Of a stretch of 64,000 nt of DNA, positions 43,977 to 54,150 are shown piece after piece. The stretch spans positions 186,001 through 250,000 of the forward strand of contig CAJTTC010000001.1 in assembly GCA_910579295.1 (NCBI GenBank), in the 5' to 3' direction. The notes beneath the pieces are model-generated. The model was not told where the DNA came from. It saw only the letters and a list, made by a program, of their open reading frames with translations, and made no database searches. This stretch comes from an uncultured Christensenella sp. (GTDB lineage: Bacteria > Bacillota_A > Clostridia > Christensenellales > Borkfalkiaceae). Position 1 is the stretch's first letter; each line of letters begins with the position of its first letter. The translations under genes and the position numbers were made by a program.

Positions 43977-44918
43977 ATGAAAAAATTAAAGGCTCTTGTA
44001 TACGCTGTTTGCGCTCTTGTAATGTGTATGGGTGTTTTCGCCGGATGCGGCGGCGGAAATGACGGCAAAACAGACGAACCTCCCGTTTGTACACATACAA
44101 ATCTTACAAAGGTAGAAGGCAAGGACGCAACCTGTTATGAAGAGGGCAACTACGCCTATTACCGGTGTGAATGCGGCGAGCTGTTCAGCGACAAAAACGC
44201 GCAAAGGCCCACTACCTTGGAAGACGCCAAAATAGAAAAATTGCGGCACGATATGCACCGCTACGAAGAGCAGGTAGGAAGTTATAACGGTTACTATTTT
44301 TGCAATAGCTGCGGCAGATACTACGAGGATGTTACAGGAAACAGTGAGATACCGTACAGCAATTTTGCGGATAATTCCGTAACGCCTGTGGCTCTTCCCA
44401 ACGGTTGGACGGATTCCGCGGGTGCAAATGCGGAAAACCGCGACTTTACGTTACGTTGCTTTATCGGCTGGACGAATGAAGAGGGCAAGACTTTTGCGGC
44501 TTTTCCCGACAGCGGTACCGTTTGGGTGAACGTCAATCTGAACAGAAAGATTACCTTGACGGGGGACGGCTGGTACAATTTCGGCGTTGCATACAATAAG
44601 GCGGACGGATTGCAGTATAAAAACTTCGAGGCGGGCAATCTCACTAAGGTTGCGCCCGAGTTTACGGACTTATTTGTGAAACAGGGCGGCATATGGGTGC
44701 GCGTCGTGCGCCAAGGCACAAATTGTTCGTTCTACTTCGAGGACAAATACGGTATCCCCATTCTTATATCCACGAACGCACATTTCGACGGGAACGAAGC
44801 ACTCTATCGCTTTGCTTTCGGACAGGCGGAACAAGTAAACGGTTGGACGCAGTCCTCGGCAAAGAGCGAAATTTGCTGGGGCATTGCAAATCCCCGCTGT
44901 GTTTTCAGCGAACAATAA
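43977..44918 (+). CDS. Surface lipoprotein with Cys-rich N-terminal modules
   Basis: The 313-residue protein has a lipobox FAGC (Cys24). Residues about 40-125 carry repeated Cys pairs (YYRCECGELFSDKN and YFCNSCGRYYED) of a type seen in Clostridia surface proteins, related to the short Cys segment of the preceding giant lipoprotein. The rest (about 130-313) is beta-rich and resembles a carbohydrate-binding jelly roll (WVNVNLNRKITLTGDGWYNFGV). No enzyme motif was seen. AAAGGAG precedes the ATG. A glycan-binding role is inferred from context. Confidence 0.7.
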   Translation: MKKLKALVYAVCALVMCMGVFAGCGGGNDGKTDEPPVCTHTNLTKVEGKDATCYEEGNYAYYRCECGELFSDKNAQRPTTLEDAKIEKLRHDMHRYEEQVGSYNGYYFCNSCGRYYEDVTGNSEIPYSNFADNSVTPVALPNGWTDSAGANAENRDFTLRCFIGWTNEEGKTFAAFPDSGTVWVNVNLNRKITLTGDGWYNFGVAYNKADGLQYKNFEAGNLTKVAPEFTDLFVKQGGIWVRVVRQGTNCSFYFEDKYGIPILISTNAHFDGNEALYRFAFGQAEQVNGWTQSSAKSEICWGIANPRCVFSEQ

Positions 44919-44931
44919 TAAGTTTTACGGC

Positions 44932-44958
44932 TGCCCGTCCCATATAATAGGGCGGGCA
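44932..44958. other. GC-rich hairpin before the GH31 gene
   Basis: TGCCCGTCCC at 44932-44941 pairs with GGGCGGGCA at 44950-44958 with one bulged T. There is no T-tract, so it is more likely an attenuating or stabilising element than a terminator. Confidence 0.5.
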
Positions 44959-44981
44959 ATCAAATATTTTAAGGTGAATTT

Positions 44982-47498
44982 ATGGAACAAATTATATCAG
45001 GTAAATTAAGAGTACAGCTTTTAAGTGCAGATATTATACGAATCGAATGCAGTAAAAACGGAAAATTCTGCGACGACAATACTTTTTTAATTCCTAACAA
45101 GACCAACTACGAAAGCAACGAAGTTGCATATACGCAGGAAGAGAGCGTAGTATGCTTCGGAGAATACAAATTATATATTCCCGAAGACGCCAAATCGCTT
45201 ACGGGCGTAAGACTTGAAAAAGACGGGAAAAAGATTTATACTTATAAGAAACTTAAAAACAGCGGCGAACTGCCTCCTTTGGATAAGACGCCGGAGGTTT
45301 TCGCAATATCGGACACGCCGAGGGTTATCGTGCCCGACGGCGGCTATTCCGTGGACAGAAAAGGCGAATATAAGATAGAAGAAAACGTTCAGGATATATA
45401 TCTTTTGCTTTGCCAAAAGGACGCGAAAAAGCTCCGCAAACTCTTCGTCGAGCTTACGGGCAAGCCCGAGCTGGTGCGTCTTTCCACGCTCGGCGGGTGG
45501 AACAGTAAATATTACGCATATACAGAGTACGAGGCGAAGCAGCTTATCCTCGATTATGAAGACCATAACGTACCCCTTGACGTTATGGTCATAGACACCG
45601 ACTGGCGCAGCTGCGAACACGGCTGGGGTTACGATATCAACACAAAACTCTTCCCCGATATGAAGGGATTTTTAGACTTTGCGCACGCGCACGGCGTTGA
45701 GGTTATGTTCAACGACCACCCCGAACCCGTAGACGGCAAGCAAGTTTTCGAGCCCGAAGAGATTGCCAACCGCGAAAGCAATTTACAATCTTTAATGAAA
45801 AAGGGGCTGGATATTTGGTGGTATGACAGAAATTGGGGGATAAAGCTTGTTTCGCCGTCTAAAAATCTGCCTTATGAAACCTGCGGACTGTATTTATTTG
45901 AAGATATTACACGCAATTTTTGGCAAAGACAAGCGGGAAGCAAAGACATTTACCGCCGTCCCGTAATAATGGGCAATGCCGTAGACGTTTCTACGGGCAG
46001 TTATTTGGGGATTAAAGACAGCGCGTCACACCGCTATTCCATTCAGTGGACGGGCGATATAGGCTCGGAGGCGGGTGTGATTTCGCAGGAAGTGGACAAT
46101 ATTATAAAATGCGGAAACAACTGTATTCCGTATCTCAATTCGGATTGCGGCGGACATATCGGCAACCCCGATAAAGAGCTGTTTATCCGCTGGATGCAGT
46201 ACGGCACGTTATCCCCCGTATTCCGTCCGCACTGTACGAATAACGTAGAGCGCACCCGCGAGCCTTGGGTTTTCGATAAGGAAACAGAGGATATAGTCAG
46301 GGAATACAACAATCTCCGTTACCGTCTGCTCCCCGTCATTTATAAAAGCGCATACGAAAGCTATGAAAACGGTTTACCGATTTTTAAGGGATTGGGCTGG
46401 GAATATCCCTCAGATAAACGCGCTTTAAAGTGCAACGGCGCGTATATGCTCGGCAACGATATTCTCATTTCGCCTATGGGCGGCAACCGACCTTTGGCAA
46501 TAGATAAAAAATGTTATACAGAGAAAGTAAAAGCAACATATTATAACGGCAGAGAGCTTAAAGGCGAGCCGATTGCAACCGCCGAATACAATGTTCTTGA
46601 TATGGTATTAAATCACACTTCGCCCGAAAAAGGCGTGCCCGTTTACGATTTTTCGGCAAGGTTTTCAACCGTTTTGAAATTTGCCGACCCCGTAGAGCTG
46701 TATATCCGCTGCGACGACGGCTCAACCGTATGGATAAACGGTGAAAAGGTATTAGAGGACAAGACGCTTCACGCGGCGTGGGTCTGGGATTTAAAACGGC
46801 TTGAAGCGGACAGAGAGTATAAGGTTGAAATCGAGTACTTCCAAGCGGGAGGCGAGGCTTGCTGTGAATTGTTGGCTAAAAAGATTGTCGAGCGTACCGA
46901 CGGGCACCAAACCTACCTGCCCGCGGGCAAATGGGTTGACGCGTTCAGCGGTAAAATTTATGCGGGCGGTAAAACGGTCGTGCGCGGATACGGCTTGCAC
47001 GAATCGCCTTTGTTCGTAAGGCTCGGCGCGCTGTTGCCTTTGGCATACGAGGCTCATAACACGAAAGAACAAAAGTGGGATAAGCTCGTTTACGATTTCT
47101 ACCCCTGCAAAGATGCGTCGGATAGCGGCTATTTGTACGAAGATGATACCGAAACCACGGCGTATAAGCTCGGACAGTACAGAAAGAGCGCGTACGAGGC
47201 GTACTATTGTGAAGATTGCAACGCCTTTGTAATAAAGCTCCACGCGGCAGAGGGCAAATTTGAGGGTAAAAAGTGTTTCGATAAGCGCGAAATAACCGTT
47301 AAATATCACCTGTTAAAGGACGCTGAAAGTGTTCGGAAAGTGACGGTAAACGGCGAAGAAGTCGGCTATAAAAAGACGAAAAAGGAAAGTTCGGCGTTCC
47401 CTCTGAACACATCGGACTGCGCTTCCGACGGCGACGTGGTTTGTGTTCCTGTGGTACTCGACGTAAACAAAGAATACGAAATTAAATTTTATTTATAA
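44982..47498 (+). CDS. GH31 alpha-glycosidase with PA14-like insert
   Basis: The 838-residue protein matches glycoside hydrolase family 31. VMVIDTDWR begins the barrel, the nucleophile is Asp282 in IWWYDRNWG, and the acid/base is Asp359 in IQWTGDIGSE, followed by LNSDCGGHIG. A beta-sandwich insert at about 540-635 (VELYIRCDDGSTVWINGEKV) looks like a PA14 domain, which often contacts sugar. There is no signal peptide, so the enzyme is cytoplasmic. GH31 includes alpha-glucosidases, alpha-xylosidases and alpha-galactosidases and the specificity is not evident. Confidence 0.88.
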   Translation: MEQIISGKLRVQLLSADIIRIECSKNGKFCDDNTFLIPNKTNYESNEVAYTQEESVVCFGEYKLYIPEDAKSLTGVRLEKDGKKIYTYKKLKNSGELPPLDKTPEVFAISDTPRVIVPDGGYSVDRKGEYKIEENVQDIYLLLCQKDAKKLRKLFVELTGKPELVRLSTLGGWNSKYYAYTEYEAKQLILDYEDHNVPLDVMVIDTDWRSCEHGWGYDINTKLFPDMKGFLDFAHAHGVEVMFNDHPEPVDGKQVFEPEEIANRESNLQSLMKKGLDIWWYDRNWGIKLVSPSKNLPYETCGLYLFEDITRNFWQRQAGSKDIYRRPVIMGNAVDVSTGSYLGIKDSASHRYSIQWTGDIGSEAGVISQEVDNIIKCGNNCIPYLNSDCGGHIGNPDKELFIRWMQYGTLSPVFRPHCTNNVERTREPWVFDKETEDIVREYNNLRYRLLPVIYKSAYESYENGLPIFKGLGWEYPSDKRALKCNGAYMLGNDILISPMGGNRPLAIDKKCYTEKVKATYYNGRELKGEPIATAEYNVLDMVLNHTSPEKGVPVYDFSARFSTVLKFADPVELYIRCDDGSTVWINGEKVLEDKTLHAAWVWDLKRLEADREYKVEIEYFQAGGEACCELLAKKIVERTDGHQTYLPAGKWVDAFSGKIYAGGKTVVRGYGLHESPLFVRLGALLPLAYEAHNTKEQKWDKLVYDFYPCKDASDSGYLYEDDTETTAYKLGQYRKSAYEAYYCEDCNAFVIKLHAAEGKFEGKKCFDKREITVKYHLLKDAESVRKVTVNGEEVGYKKTKKESSAFPLNTSDCASDGDVVCVPVVLDVNKEYEIKFYL

Positions 47499-47506
47499 GG
47501 TAGCTT

Positions 47507-49270
47507 ATGCGTTGGTATATTGCCGAAAACAAAAAAAGAATCGCAAGCGAAGATTTCGAGGGGCATTCCGACCGTATCGAAATGGGCGGAGAGCAAGTTT
47601 CCTGCGCCGTAACCTACGGCGTAAAGTGTGGCGAGCCGTATTATAAACGGCAGTTTGCGTTTCCTAATTTCCGCATGCAACCGAATAACACTTGTGCAAC
47701 CTACTATCCCGAAACGGATAAAAGTCCTATTGCGCTTCAAACAAATGAAACGTTCGAGCGGGTGGAATTCGACGGTGTGCTTTCGGTGTATTCACATGCG
47801 GGTGAATTGACGGTTGCGCGCAGATTTTTTCCGTCCGTGGGATTGCCCGTCTTTTACGAGCATGTAGAGCTTTGCAACAGCGGAACGAAATCCGTTTCGA
47901 TTGAATGGAAAACACTCACCCGTATTGATTTGCGCCTTACCTGCGAGGGCTACGTTTATTTTGAATGTTCTTGTAATACGCCTTGCCGTCCGATAAGGGC
48001 AGGGGAGCGTCTATCGCTTACGTTCTCATACACGGCGAGATATGCAAACGGGGATATTCCGCGCGAAAATGCCCCGCTTGAAAAGAGACGGGCGCGCGTG
48101 GAAGAAATTTTATCGCAGTGCGATATTACCATGGGAAATGATACCGTGGACACTATGTTTGCATTTGCGAAGCTCAGAGCGGCGGAGGGATTGTGCCGAA
48201 CGTTCAAAGGATTAATCCATAACCCCGGCGGGCTTGCGTATTATGCGGCGATATGGTGCAACGACCAATGCGAATACGTCGCTCCGTGGTTTGCGTTCAC
48301 GGGCGATAAAAAAGAGGCGGAAGCGATTGACAATATATACGGTTGGTATTATCCCTATTTCAACGACGGCTATCTGCCCATACCAAGCAGTATTATATGC
48401 GGCGGTACGGATAACTTCGGTTGCGCGGGCGACAGGGGCGATGCTGAAATGTATTTGTACGGACTTTCCCGCGTGCTCTTAACGCAAGGTAAACTCCCGA
48501 ACGCAGAGCAGAAAAAGGCGCTCGATTGGTGCGTTGAATATATCCGCAGAAATTTGACCGAGGACGGCGTAGTATTTTCGGACAGCGACGAGCTGGAAAA
48601 TCGCATTTCTTCGGGCGTAAACCTGAATACTTCCTCGCTTGCTTACGGCGGTTTAGGCAACTATGCAATTTTATTAAAGCGCATGGGTAAAGAGGAAGAA
48701 GCCGAAAGCGTATTTGCGTTGCAGAGCAAAATAAAGAACGGCATAGAAAATTATTTCGGCGGCGAAGTGGCGGGGTATCAGACCTATCATTACCATAAAG
48801 GATGCAATGAAATCCGTGCGTGGAACTGTTTGCCCGTTTATATGGGTATCACGGAACGCGCGAAGGATACGTTAAAGAGCATAGACGAAAAACTGTGGAC
48901 GGACGGCAGTTGCCGTTCCACCGAGGGAGAGAAAATACTTTGGGATAGAAGTGCGTTATATTATCTTGCCACGCTGTTCCGCGTGGGCGAAAAAGAAAAG
49001 GCATGGGCAAGGCTGAAAGAATACTGCAACACCCGTCTTTTGGGCGAACATGTTCCTTATGCGGTAGAAGCATATCCCGAGGGCGGTATGCGGCATCTTT
49101 CGGCGGAAAGCGGACTTTTCTGTCGGGTATTTACGGACGGACTTTTGAATATCGGGTTCGATGAAAAGGGTTTTACCTTCAATCCCGAATTGCCCGAAGA
49201 AGTGAAACGGGTTACGGTAAAAAATATTTATCTGAACGGGAAAGCGGAGAATATAGATGTTAAACGGTAA
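47507..49270 (+). CDS. Six-hairpin (alpha/alpha)6 glycosidase-like protein
   Basis: The 587-residue protein has an N-terminal beta-sandwich (about 1-190) and an (alpha/alpha)6-type helical domain (about 200-540) with NPGGLAYYAAIWCNDQCEY, DGYLPIPSSII and EAYPEGGMRHLSAESG, then a small C-terminal beta domain (FTFNPELPEEVKRV). The layout is like GH78, GH95 or GH116-type enzymes, but the family and catalytic residues could not be fixed. It has no signal peptide and starts 8 nt after the GH31 gene. Rhamnose-releasing activity would match the nearby rhamnose genes but is only a guess. Confidence 0.6.
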   Translation: MRWYIAENKKRIASEDFEGHSDRIEMGGEQVSCAVTYGVKCGEPYYKRQFAFPNFRMQPNNTCATYYPETDKSPIALQTNETFERVEFDGVLSVYSHAGELTVARRFFPSVGLPVFYEHVELCNSGTKSVSIEWKTLTRIDLRLTCEGYVYFECSCNTPCRPIRAGERLSLTFSYTARYANGDIPRENAPLEKRRARVEEILSQCDITMGNDTVDTMFAFAKLRAAEGLCRTFKGLIHNPGGLAYYAAIWCNDQCEYVAPWFAFTGDKKEAEAIDNIYGWYYPYFNDGYLPIPSSIICGGTDNFGCAGDRGDAEMYLYGLSRVLLTQGKLPNAEQKKALDWCVEYIRRNLTEDGVVFSDSDELENRISSGVNLNTSSLAYGGLGNYAILLKRMGKEEEAESVFALQSKIKNGIENYFGGEVAGYQTYHYHKGCNEIRAWNCLPVYMGITERAKDTLKSIDEKLWTDGSCRSTEGEKILWDRSALYYLATLFRVGEKEKAWARLKEYCNTRLLGEHVPYAVEAYPEGGMRHLSAESGLFCRVFTDGLLNIGFDEKGFTFNPELPEEVKRVTVKNIYLNGKAENIDVKR

Positions 49271-49306
49271 GTTTATAGGGGTAAAGGAAAGGGTACGGTA
49301 TCTGAT

Positions 49307-49615
49307 ATGACGGAGGCTTTATCGCAAGGATTCACGGGTTTAACCACAAACGTGGCAGATAAATTTGTTAGCAACAGTTCAACAAAATATGTTTTTGTAA
49401 AAGGCGATAGTAACGTTAAAGTAGTTCCCGTTGTAGGCGAACAAATTTTGGTTATAGGCGTAACTTATAACAGAATTAAAGAAAAAATCAATGGCGAAGT
49501 ATTTTATGTGGAAGATTTCGGTGATAAATATGCGGTGATTGTCTCATATCCAACAGCTGAAAGTAGAACGGACGCGCCTATCTTATATACTCAAACTTAT
49601 TATATTAATAAATAA
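49307..49615 (+). CDS. Small hypothetical protein
   Basis: The 102-residue frame starts at ATG 49307 behind a GGAAAGGG stretch. It is richer in A and T than its neighbours and has no recognised motif; the sequence is mostly polar with predicted beta strands (KYVFVKGDSNVKVVPVVGEQ). It could be a small real gene or the end of a degraded one, since the next two genes are also truncated. Confidence 0.35.
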   Translation: MTEALSQGFTGLTTNVADKFVSNSSTKYVFVKGDSNVKVVPVVGEQILVIGVTYNRIKEKINGEVFYVEDFGDKYAVIVSYPTAESRTDAPILYTQTYYINK

Positions 49616-49641
49616 AATGAATTTTTCGAGGAATTGAATAA

Positions 49642-50244
49642 ATGAGAAACGAACGTAACGAATATCCCCGTCCGCAGTTCAGACGGGATAGCTGGCAAAG
49701 CTTGAACGGCGAATGGGAGTTTGATTTCGAAAATAGCGAAAGACCTGTTAATTGCGGCATATATGCGGGTAAATTGCAGTTAAACCGCAAAATCAACGTG
49801 CCCTTTTCCTATCAGTGGGAGGCAAGCGGAATAGGCGACACTTCCGTACACGATACCGTTTGGTATCGCCGCACTTTTACGATAGATAAGGTGAATAAAG
49901 GCAAACGCGTTTTGCTTTGTTTTAACGCGGCTGATTATGAAACGGACGTATGGATAAACGGTTATCACACAATAAAGCACGTGGGCGGCTTTACGCCTTT
50001 TAAAGCGGATATTACGAAGTGCTTAAAAGACGAGAAAAACGAAATAGTTGTGCGTTGCAAAGACACTTTGGAAACTGCAGTTCCGCGCGGAAAACAAAGT
50101 TGGACGGGCGAGCAATTTACCTGTTATTATTACCCTAATTCCGGCATATGGGGCAGCGTATGGATAGAGTTTTTCGGTGAGGACGGCATAGAGAATTATT
50201 CCTTGCAGTCCGACGTGGACAACCGCAGTATAACGCGACGGTAA
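49642..50244 (+). pseudogene. GH2 glycosidase, N-terminal fragment only
   Basis: The frame encodes about 200 residues beginning RNERNEYPRPQFRRDSW and containing the GH2 sugar-binding domain (SLNGEWEFDFE, VWYRRTFTI, FNAADYETDVWINGYH, YYYPNSGIWGSVWIEF). Family 2 enzymes such as beta-galactosidase or beta-glucuronidase run to 600-1000 residues, with the immunoglobulin-like and TIM barrel domains after this one. Here all of that is missing; the frame stops just after IENYSLQSDVDNRSI, where the sequence switches into the end of a rhamnulokinase gene. It cannot be catalytic. Confidence 0.8.
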
Positions 50245-50927
50245 TATTGCCCGCAACGCACGACACGGCTTCGGCGGTACTTGCCGCACCCATCGAGGAA
50301 GAAAGTCCGTATATATCCAGCGGAACATGGTCGCTTTTGGGTATAGAGCAAAATACGGCGCACACGGACGAGGGAAGCAGACAAGCCAATTATTCCAACG
50401 AGGGTAGCATAAATTACGACTTCCGCTATCAGAAAAATATAATGGGATTATGGCTTATTCAAAGCGTTAAAAAGGAACTCGGCAATCTTTCGTTTGAAAC
50501 CTTGACGCAAATGGCGAGGGTTAAGGAGAATTGCGGAATAATAGACGTAAACGACAACCGCTTTTTATCGCCTAAAAGTATGATAGACGAAATAAATAAA
50601 GCTCTCGGCAAAAGTCTTAATTCGGCGAGTATAATGCGTATAATTTACGACAGTCTTGCAAAGTCGTACGCCGAAGCGCTGAGCGAGCTGGAACGCAACA
50701 CGGGCAAGGAATACAAAACGCTGAACATAATCGGCGGCGGAAGCAGGGATAATCTTTTAAACGAGCTTACGGCGAAAGCGACGGGTAAAAGGATTATTAC
50801 GGGTCCCGTTGAAGCTACGGCGATAGGCAATTTAATAATGCAGATGATTGGCACGGGCGAAATAAAAAACTTGCCCGAAGCCAGACAAATTATAAAGAAA
50901 TCTTTTGAAATCAAAGAGGTAAAGTAA
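50245..50927 (+). pseudogene. rhaB: Rhamnulokinase RhaB, C-terminal fragment only
   Basis: About 226 residues match the end of FGGY-family L-rhamnulokinase: VILPATHDTASAV at the junction, then SSGTWSLLGIE and IIGGGSRDNLLNELTAKATGKRI. The ATP-binding N-terminal half (about 240 residues) is missing. No ATG lies near the junction and the first in-frame initiator is a TTG at 50247 inside a conserved motif. It joins directly to rhaA with one base between them, as in intact rha operons. Without the N-terminal domain no kinase activity is expected, so rhamnulose phosphorylation needs another enzyme or the assembly is wrong here. Confidence 0.8.
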
Positions 50928-52160
50928 ATGTACGAGCTTGCAAAAAAGGAATATGCAAAATACGGTGTCGATACCGAAGCGGCAATAGCTAAAATAAAAG
51001 AAATACCCGTGTCAATCCATTGTTGGCAAGGCGACGACGTAATAGGTCTGGACGGCGGCGGCGCTTTGTCGGGCGGTATTCAGACGACGGGCAACTACCC
51101 CGGCAGAGCGAGGGATTTCGTCGAACTCAAAGCCGATATTAAAAAGGCTTTTGAGCTTATGCCCGGTAAAAAGCGTTTAAATCTTCATGCAAGCTATGCG
51201 GTGCTTAACGGAGACCCCATAGACAGGGATAGATATAAGCCGCAGCACTTTATGGCTTGGGTGAATTTTGCCAAGGAATTGGGGCTTGACGGCATAGACT
51301 TCAATCCCACAATGTTCTCGCATAAGAACGTGAAAGACGGCTTGACCTTATCTTCACCCGATGAAAGTATTCGCAAATTCTGGGTCAATCATTGCATAGC
51401 GTGCTTACATATAGCGGAGTACTTCGCGGACGAGTTTAAGTCGCCCTGTCTGGTCAATATATGGATTCCCGACGGCTTTAAGGATGTCCCCGCGGACAGA
51501 TTAACACCGAGATTGAGACTGAAAGCAAGCCTTGACGAAATACTCGCTTGCGGCTATAATAAGAAGAACGTAATAGTAGCGGTAGAGAGCAAAGTGTTCG
51601 GAATAGGCGTGGAAAGCTATACGGTCGGCAGTAACGAGTTTTATCAGAACTATGCGGCGAAAAACGATATTTGCTGTTTGCTCGACAACGGACATTACCA
51701 CCCGCTCGAATACGTTTCGGATAAAATCCCCGCGCTTTTAGCTTTCTACGATACCGTTGCTCTTCATGTAACGCGCGGCGTAAGGTGGGACAGCGACCAC
51801 GTCGTTTTATTTGAGGACGAACTCAAAGAAATAGCGAAAGAAATAGTGCGCAACAACGCTACGGATAAAGTAAAGATAGGGCTTGATTACTTTGACGCAA
51901 GTATAAACCGACTTTCGGCTTGGGTAACGGGGCAGAGAGCAATGCAAAAGGCTCTACTGTACGCACTGCTTACAAACCACGAAGAACTTAAAAAGTTGCA
52001 GGACAATGCAGACTTTACAACGCTTATGGTTAAACAGGAAGAATACAAAACGCTCCCCTTCGGCGCAGTGTGGAAAGAGTATCTTCGACGCGAAGGTTTA
52101 TCCGAGGACTATTTAACCGAAATAAAGAAATATGAAAAAGAGGTGTTAAGCAAGAGATGA
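50928..52160 (+). CDS. rhaA: L-rhamnose isomerase
   Basis: The 410-residue protein has the RhaA signatures VSIHCWQGDDVIGLD, NYPGRARDF, GIDFNPTMFSH and VNIWIPDGFKD, and a metal-site region around LLDNGHYHP and DSDHVV. Length matches the family. It converts L-rhamnose to L-rhamnulose in the cytoplasm. It is followed by rhaD in a 4-nt overlap. Confidence 0.93.
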   Translation: MYELAKKEYAKYGVDTEAAIAKIKEIPVSIHCWQGDDVIGLDGGGALSGGIQTTGNYPGRARDFVELKADIKKAFELMPGKKRLNLHASYAVLNGDPIDRDRYKPQHFMAWVNFAKELGLDGIDFNPTMFSHKNVKDGLTLSSPDESIRKFWVNHCIACLHIAEYFADEFKSPCLVNIWIPDGFKDVPADRLTPRLRLKASLDEILACGYNKKNVIVAVESKVFGIGVESYTVGSNEFYQNYAAKNDICCLLDNGHYHPLEYVSDKIPALLAFYDTVALHVTRGVRWDSDHVVLFEDELKEIAKEIVRNNATDKVKIGLDYFDASINRLSAWVTGQRAMQKALLYALLTNHEELKKLQDNADFTTLMVKQEEYKTLPFGAVWKEYLRREGLSEDYLTEIKKYEKEVLSKR

Positions 52161-52987
52161 AAGATATTTTAACTGCGCCCTTCGTCGTTGAAATGTGTAA
52201 GACTACGGCTAATATGTATAGGCTCGGCTGGGATGAGAGAAACGGCGGCAATATAAGTTATTTACTTAACGAAAAGGAAGTTGAAGAATACCTTGACTTA
52301 ACCAAAGTTATCCGTACTATTCCCTTAATGGGGGTAAACGCCGCGGACTTCGACGTAACGCCGCTTTTAGGTAAAATCTTTATTGTAACGGGAACGGGCA
52401 AATATTTCAAGAACGTAGAGGACGACCCCGAAACCAATCTCGGCATTGTCCGCATAGCAAAGAACGGCGTGGAGCTTTTATGGGGATATAAGGATGGCGG
52501 AAGAACTACGTCGGAATTACCTGCGCACCTTATGTGCCACATAGCAAGGCTTAAAGCAGATACCGAAAACAGGGTAATAATGCACTCTCACCCTACGCAC
52601 ACGCTTGCAATGAACTACGTTCACGAATTGGACGAAAAGAAGTTCACGCATACCTTATGGGAAATGTGCACGGAGTGTATAGCTGTATTCCCTGACGGAG
52701 TAGGCATTCTTCCTTGGATGCTGTGCGGAACGAACACAATAGGCGTAGCAACTGCAAAGAAAATGGAAGAGTTCAGACTCGTTATTTGGGCTATGCATGG
52801 CATATACGGCGCGGGCAAGACAATGGACGAAACGTTCGGCTTAATAGAGACGGTTGAAAAAGCGGCGCAGATTTATATGCTTACCGCGCATCTGCCGAGA
52901 ATAAACACCATTAAAGATGAACAGATGCAGGAGCTTGCAGAACTGTTTAAGTGCAATTACCGCAAGGATTTTTTGAATATTAAATAA
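52157..52987 (+). CDS. rhaD: Rhamnulose-1-phosphate aldolase
   Basis: The 276-residue protein is a class II aldolase of the RhaD type. The zinc ligands are seen in IMHSHPTHTLAMNY near 135-148 and AMHGIYGAGKT near 213, with GNISYLL at the N-terminus. It cleaves rhamnulose-1-phosphate to dihydroxyacetone phosphate and lactaldehyde, the latter being the substrate of the next gene. Confidence 0.93.
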   Translation: MKDILTAPFVVEMCKTTANMYRLGWDERNGGNISYLLNEKEVEEYLDLTKVIRTIPLMGVNAADFDVTPLLGKIFIVTGTGKYFKNVEDDPETNLGIVRIAKNGVELLWGYKDGGRTTSELPAHLMCHIARLKADTENRVIMHSHPTHTLAMNYVHELDEKKFTHTLWEMCTECIAVFPDGVGILPWMLCGTNTIGVATAKKMEEFRLVIWAMHGIYGAGKTMDETFGLIETVEKAAQIYMLTAHLPRINTIKDEQMQELAELFKCNYRKDFLNIK

Positions 52988-52999
52988 GAGGTAAAATTT

Positions 53000-54148
53000 A
53001 TGAGCAACAGAATAGTATTAAATGAAACGAGCTACCACGGCGCGGGCTGTATTAAGGAAATCGTAGGTGAAGTTGAAAGAAGAGGATTAAAAAAGGCTTT
53101 CGTATGTTCCGACCCCGACCTTGTGAAATTCAAGGTTACGGATAAGGTTTTAAACGTATTAAAGGGCGCAAACCTTGCATACGAGCTTTACAGCGACATT
53201 AAGCCCAATCCTACGATAGAGAACGTGCAGACGGGCGTTGCGGCTTATAAAAAGAGCGGCGCGGACTATATCATAGCTATCGGCGGCGGCTCTTCTATGG
53301 ATACCGCAAAGGCGATAGGCATTATCATAAATAATCCCGAGTTCGAGGACGTGCGTTCTTTGGAGGGCGTTGCACCCACCAAAAAGCCGAGCGTTCCCAT
53401 TATTGCAGTTCCCACCACGGCGGGTACCGCGGCGGAAGTTACGATTAACTATGTTATAACAGACGTTGAGAAAAAGCGTAAGTTTGTCTGCGTGGACGTT
53501 CACGATATTCCCGTTGTTGCAGTAGTTGACAGCGATATGATGAGCACAATGCCCAAAGGCTTGACCGCCGCAACGGGTATGGACGCATTAACTCACGCAA
53601 TCGAGGGGTATATCACCAAAGGCGCGTGGGAAATGACCGACATGTTCCACTTAAAGGCAATAGAGATAATTTCACGCTCCTTGCGCGGCGCGGTAAACGG
53701 CGAAAAGGAAGGCAGAGAGGGAATGGCTCTCGGTCAGTACGTTGCCGGGATGGGCTTTTCGAATGTTGGTTTGGGCATAGTTCACTCTATGGCGCACGCT
53801 TTGGGCGCGGTGTACGACACCCCTCACGGCGTGGCAAACGCGATTTTACTTCCCACGGTTATGGCTTACAACGCCGAAGCAACGGGCGAGAAGTACCGCG
53901 ATATAGCTAAGGCTATGGGAGTTGCCAACGTAGATAATATGACTTTAACGGAAGCAAGAAAAGCCGCCTGTGATGCTGTTGCAAAGCTAAGCAAGGACGT
54001 GGGCATTCCCCAAAACTTAAAGGGAATAGTTAAAGCGGAAGATATCGATTTTCTCGCGCAGTCCGCAATGGACGACGCCTGCCGTCCCGGCAACCCCAAA
54101 GACCCCACAAAAGAAGATATAATAAATTTGTATAAATCATTGCTTTAA
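53000..54148 (+). CDS. fucO: Lactaldehyde reductase (iron-dependent alcohol dehydrogenase)
   Basis: The 382-residue protein has the group III alcohol dehydrogenase fold: GGGSSMDTAKAIG for NAD binding, DALTHAIEGY, and the iron ligands in GIVHSMAHALGAVYDTPHG near 257-275. FucO-type proteins reduce L-lactaldehyde to 1,2-propanediol, which fits its place right after rhaD. AGAGG precedes the ATG by seven bases. Confidence 0.9.
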   Translation: MSNRIVLNETSYHGAGCIKEIVGEVERRGLKKAFVCSDPDLVKFKVTDKVLNVLKGANLAYELYSDIKPNPTIENVQTGVAAYKKSGADYIIAIGGGSSMDTAKAIGIIINNPEFEDVRSLEGVAPTKKPSVPIIAVPTTAGTAAEVTINYVITDVEKKRKFVCVDVHDIPVVAVVDSDMMSTMPKGLTAATGMDALTHAIEGYITKGAWEMTDMFHLKAIEIISRSLRGAVNGEKEGREGMALGQYVAGMGFSNVGLGIVHSMAHALGAVYDTPHGVANAILLPTVMAYNAEATGEKYRDIAKAMGVANVDNMTLTEARKAACDAVAKLSKDVGIPQNLKGIVKAEDIDFLAQSAMDDACRPGNPKDPTKEDIINLYKSLL

Positions 54149-54150
54149 TT

